From Chryseobacterium gleum (GTDB taxonomy: Bacteria; Bacteroidota; Bacteroidia; Flavobacteriales_D; Crocinitomicaceae): 8,109 bases of DNA. The stretch lies in assembly GCA_945877005.1 (NCBI GenBank), contig CAMCQL010000075.1, positions 1-8,109 of the forward strand, in the 5' to 3' direction. A program made the translations under genes and the position numbers. How positions within the stretch are numbered: position 1 is the first letter of the stretch; every line of letters begins with the position of its first letter. The notes beneath the pieces are model-generated. The model searched no databases, was not told where the DNA came from, and was given only the letters and a program-made list of their open reading frames with translations. Positions 6,691-8,109 of this stretch are shown one piece after another.

Positions 6691-8109
6691 ATGTTAGCCT
6701 CATTAGAAATTCACAACTTTGCATTGATTGATGCAATTAAAATCAATTTTACATCTGGATTTACTGTGATAACTGGTGAGACTGGTTCTGGTAAGTCAAT
6801 CTTACTAGGAGCGTTACAACTAATTTTAGGAGAACGGGCCAATTATTCAGTGATTCGTTCAAAAGAAAAGAAAACGATAGTTGAAGCAGTGTTTCATTTA
6901 ACTCCATCGGTTTATACTGATTTTTTTACTACAAATGACATTGATTTCTCTGAAGAAACTATAGTCCGTCGTGAAATTACAGCTCAAGGAAAATCTCGAG
7001 CTTTTATCAATGATACTCCAGTGTCTTTATTGGTTTTAAAAGAATTTTCAGAACAATTGATACATATTCACTCTCAGCATAATACGCTGGAAGTAAAAAA
7101 GCCTGCTTTTCAAATGGATGTTTTAGACGTTTTGGCAGGGACATTGCTTGAACGTGGGAGCTATCGAGAAAAATACAAAACATACCGAAACATACAACAA
7201 AAATTAACTGCTTTAGAATCGGAATACCGACAACGACAATTGGATTTGGATTTTATTCAATTTCAATTGGATGAATTAGATAAGTTGAATTTATCTAACG
7301 TAAATTATTCCTCCATCGAACAAGAATTGTCTTCTTTTGAGAAAATGGACGATATTCGTGCTTCATTCATCGCAATTTCAAACGAGCTAACTACTGAAAT
7401 AGAGGGCGCTAATGTGTTGAATAATTTATTGTTGTTAAAAAGTCGTTTAGATAAAATTCGTGGTACTCATTCAAGTTTAGATGCCTTAATTAACCGTATC
7501 CATGAAGTTATTTTGGAAGTAAAAGATATCGGTGAAGAAAGTATCGGTCTATTAGAGGATTTATCGAATGACCCTGAAAAGCAAGCTGTTTTAACGTCAC
7601 AATTGGATCAATACAATACATTATTGCGCAAACATCATCTAACCACTCAAGAGGAATTAGTTTCTAAATGGAATGAATTGGCTCAAAATCAGGAAGGGGT
7701 GGAAGAGATGGCGCAACAATTAGCTGTATTAAAAGTAGAACAAATCAACTTATTTGAAGAATTGAGTCAACTTGCTACTGAATTGCATGAAGCGAGAAAC
7801 AATGCGATTCCTTCCATTACGGCTCAATTGACGGATGTTCTTACTGCTTTAAAAATGCCAGACACACATTTGGTTTTTGATCTGACAAAAGAAAATGATT
7901 TACAATTGGATGGATTTTCAAATTTGAAGATTTTATTCACCCCGAATATAGGGATGGTTCCAGTTGCTCTTGAAAATTCAGCGAGTGGTGGAGAATTATC
8001 GCGTTTGATGTTGTCAATTCAGTATTTACTTTCAACGAAGAAAGAATTGCCAACTTTAATTTTAGATGAGATTGATACAGGTGTTTCAGGAGATGTCGCT
8101 CAGAAAATC
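6691..8109 (+). CDS. recN: DNA repair protein RecN (3' partial)
   Basis: RecN is an SMC-like ATPase that acts early in double-strand break repair, holding or organising broken DNA for RecA-dependent recombination. The frame is open from the ATG at 6691 to the window end: 473 codons of a family usually near 550, so roughly 80 residues are missing. Visible parts are the N-terminal MLASLEIHNFALID, Walker A GETGSGKS (29-36), an IHIHSQH motif (124-130; IHGQH in many homologues), a long Glu/Gln/Leu/Lys-rich coiled-coil region (about 150-370), the ABC signature SGGELSR (432-438) and Walker B LILDEIDTGVSG (456-467). The C-terminal H-loop region is beyond the window. The ATG follows the previous stop with no spacer (TAA ATG), suggesting translational coupling. 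No separate LexA-like operator or promoter is apparent just upstream, so damage-specific control is not evident here. Confidence 0.96.
   Translation, partial: MLASLEIHNFALIDAIKINFTSGFTVITGETGSGKSILLGALQLILGERANYSVIRSKEKKTIVEAVFHLTPSVYTDFFTTNDIDFSEETIVRREITAQGKSRAFINDTPVSLLVLKEFSEQLIHIHSQHNTLEVKKPAFQMDVLDVLAGTLLERGSYREKYKTYRNIQQKLTALESEYRQRQLDLDFIQFQLDELDKLNLSNVNYSSIEQELSSFEKMDDIRASFIAISNELTTEIEGANVLNNLLLLKSRLDKIRGTHSSLDALINRIHEVILEVKDIGEESIGLLEDLSNDPEKQAVLTSQLDQYNTLLRKHHLTTQEELVSKWNELAQNQEGVEEMAQQLAVLKVEQINLFEELSQLATELHEARNNAIPSITAQLTDVLTALKMPDTHLVFDLTKENDLQLDGFSNLKILFTPNIGMVPVALENSASGGELSRLMLSIQYLLSTKKELPTLILDEIDTGVSGDVAQKI

Overview
This is an ordinary, densely packed stretch of chromosome from an AT-rich member of the Bacteroidota, most likely class Flavobacteriia or a close relative such as Crocinitomicaceae (lineage inferred). 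Four things point there: a GldI-type gliding lipoprotein, the Bacteroidota form of the RNA polymerase omega subunit, a DUF4835/PorD-family protein, and the gene order bamD - rpoZ - coaBC - DUF4835 - recN, which I recall as conserved in this group. The one promoter-like site also has the Bacteroidota -7 form (TAnnTTTG), and start codons lack Shine-Dalgarno sequences, as is usual there. All nine genes are on the + strand, and only one intergenic gap exceeds 45 bases.

Region 1 (1-2244) is a tight three-gene group. It holds the 3' part of an NrnA-like DHH/DHHA1 phosphoesterase (its beginning lies outside the window), a GldI-like FKBP lipoprotein starting 4 bases after it, and a lipoprotein with two FKBP domains whose ATG overlaps the gldI stop by 4 bases. 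The two FKBP proteins are probably periplasm-facing folding helpers for exported proteins.

Region 2 (2245-2341) is the only real intergenic region, 97 bases long. It has a promoter-like TATATTTG followed directly by a two-part stem-loop that would sit at the 5' end of the downstream mRNA. No intrinsic terminator is visible.

Region 3 (2342-8109) is probably one long operon. It encodes a secreted M23/LysM peptidoglycan hydrolase, BamD (GTG start), RNA polymerase omega, CoaBC for coenzyme A synthesis, a secreted DUF4835/PorD-family protein, and RecN, which is cut off by the window end after 473 codons. Junctions are 10, 13, -1, 43 and 0 bases. The set mixes envelope assembly (M23, BamD, PorD-like) with housekeeping (omega, CoaBC, RecN).

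I found no mobile element, CRISPR array, tRNA, rRNA, toxin-antitoxin or defence module, and no evidence of a previously undescribed system. The points worth a second look are modest: a GldI with a degenerate isomerase site, an asymmetric double FKBP, a 5'-UTR stem-loop, a His/Asp-rich linker in the M23 protein, and a Ser at the usual catalytic Cys position of CoaC.
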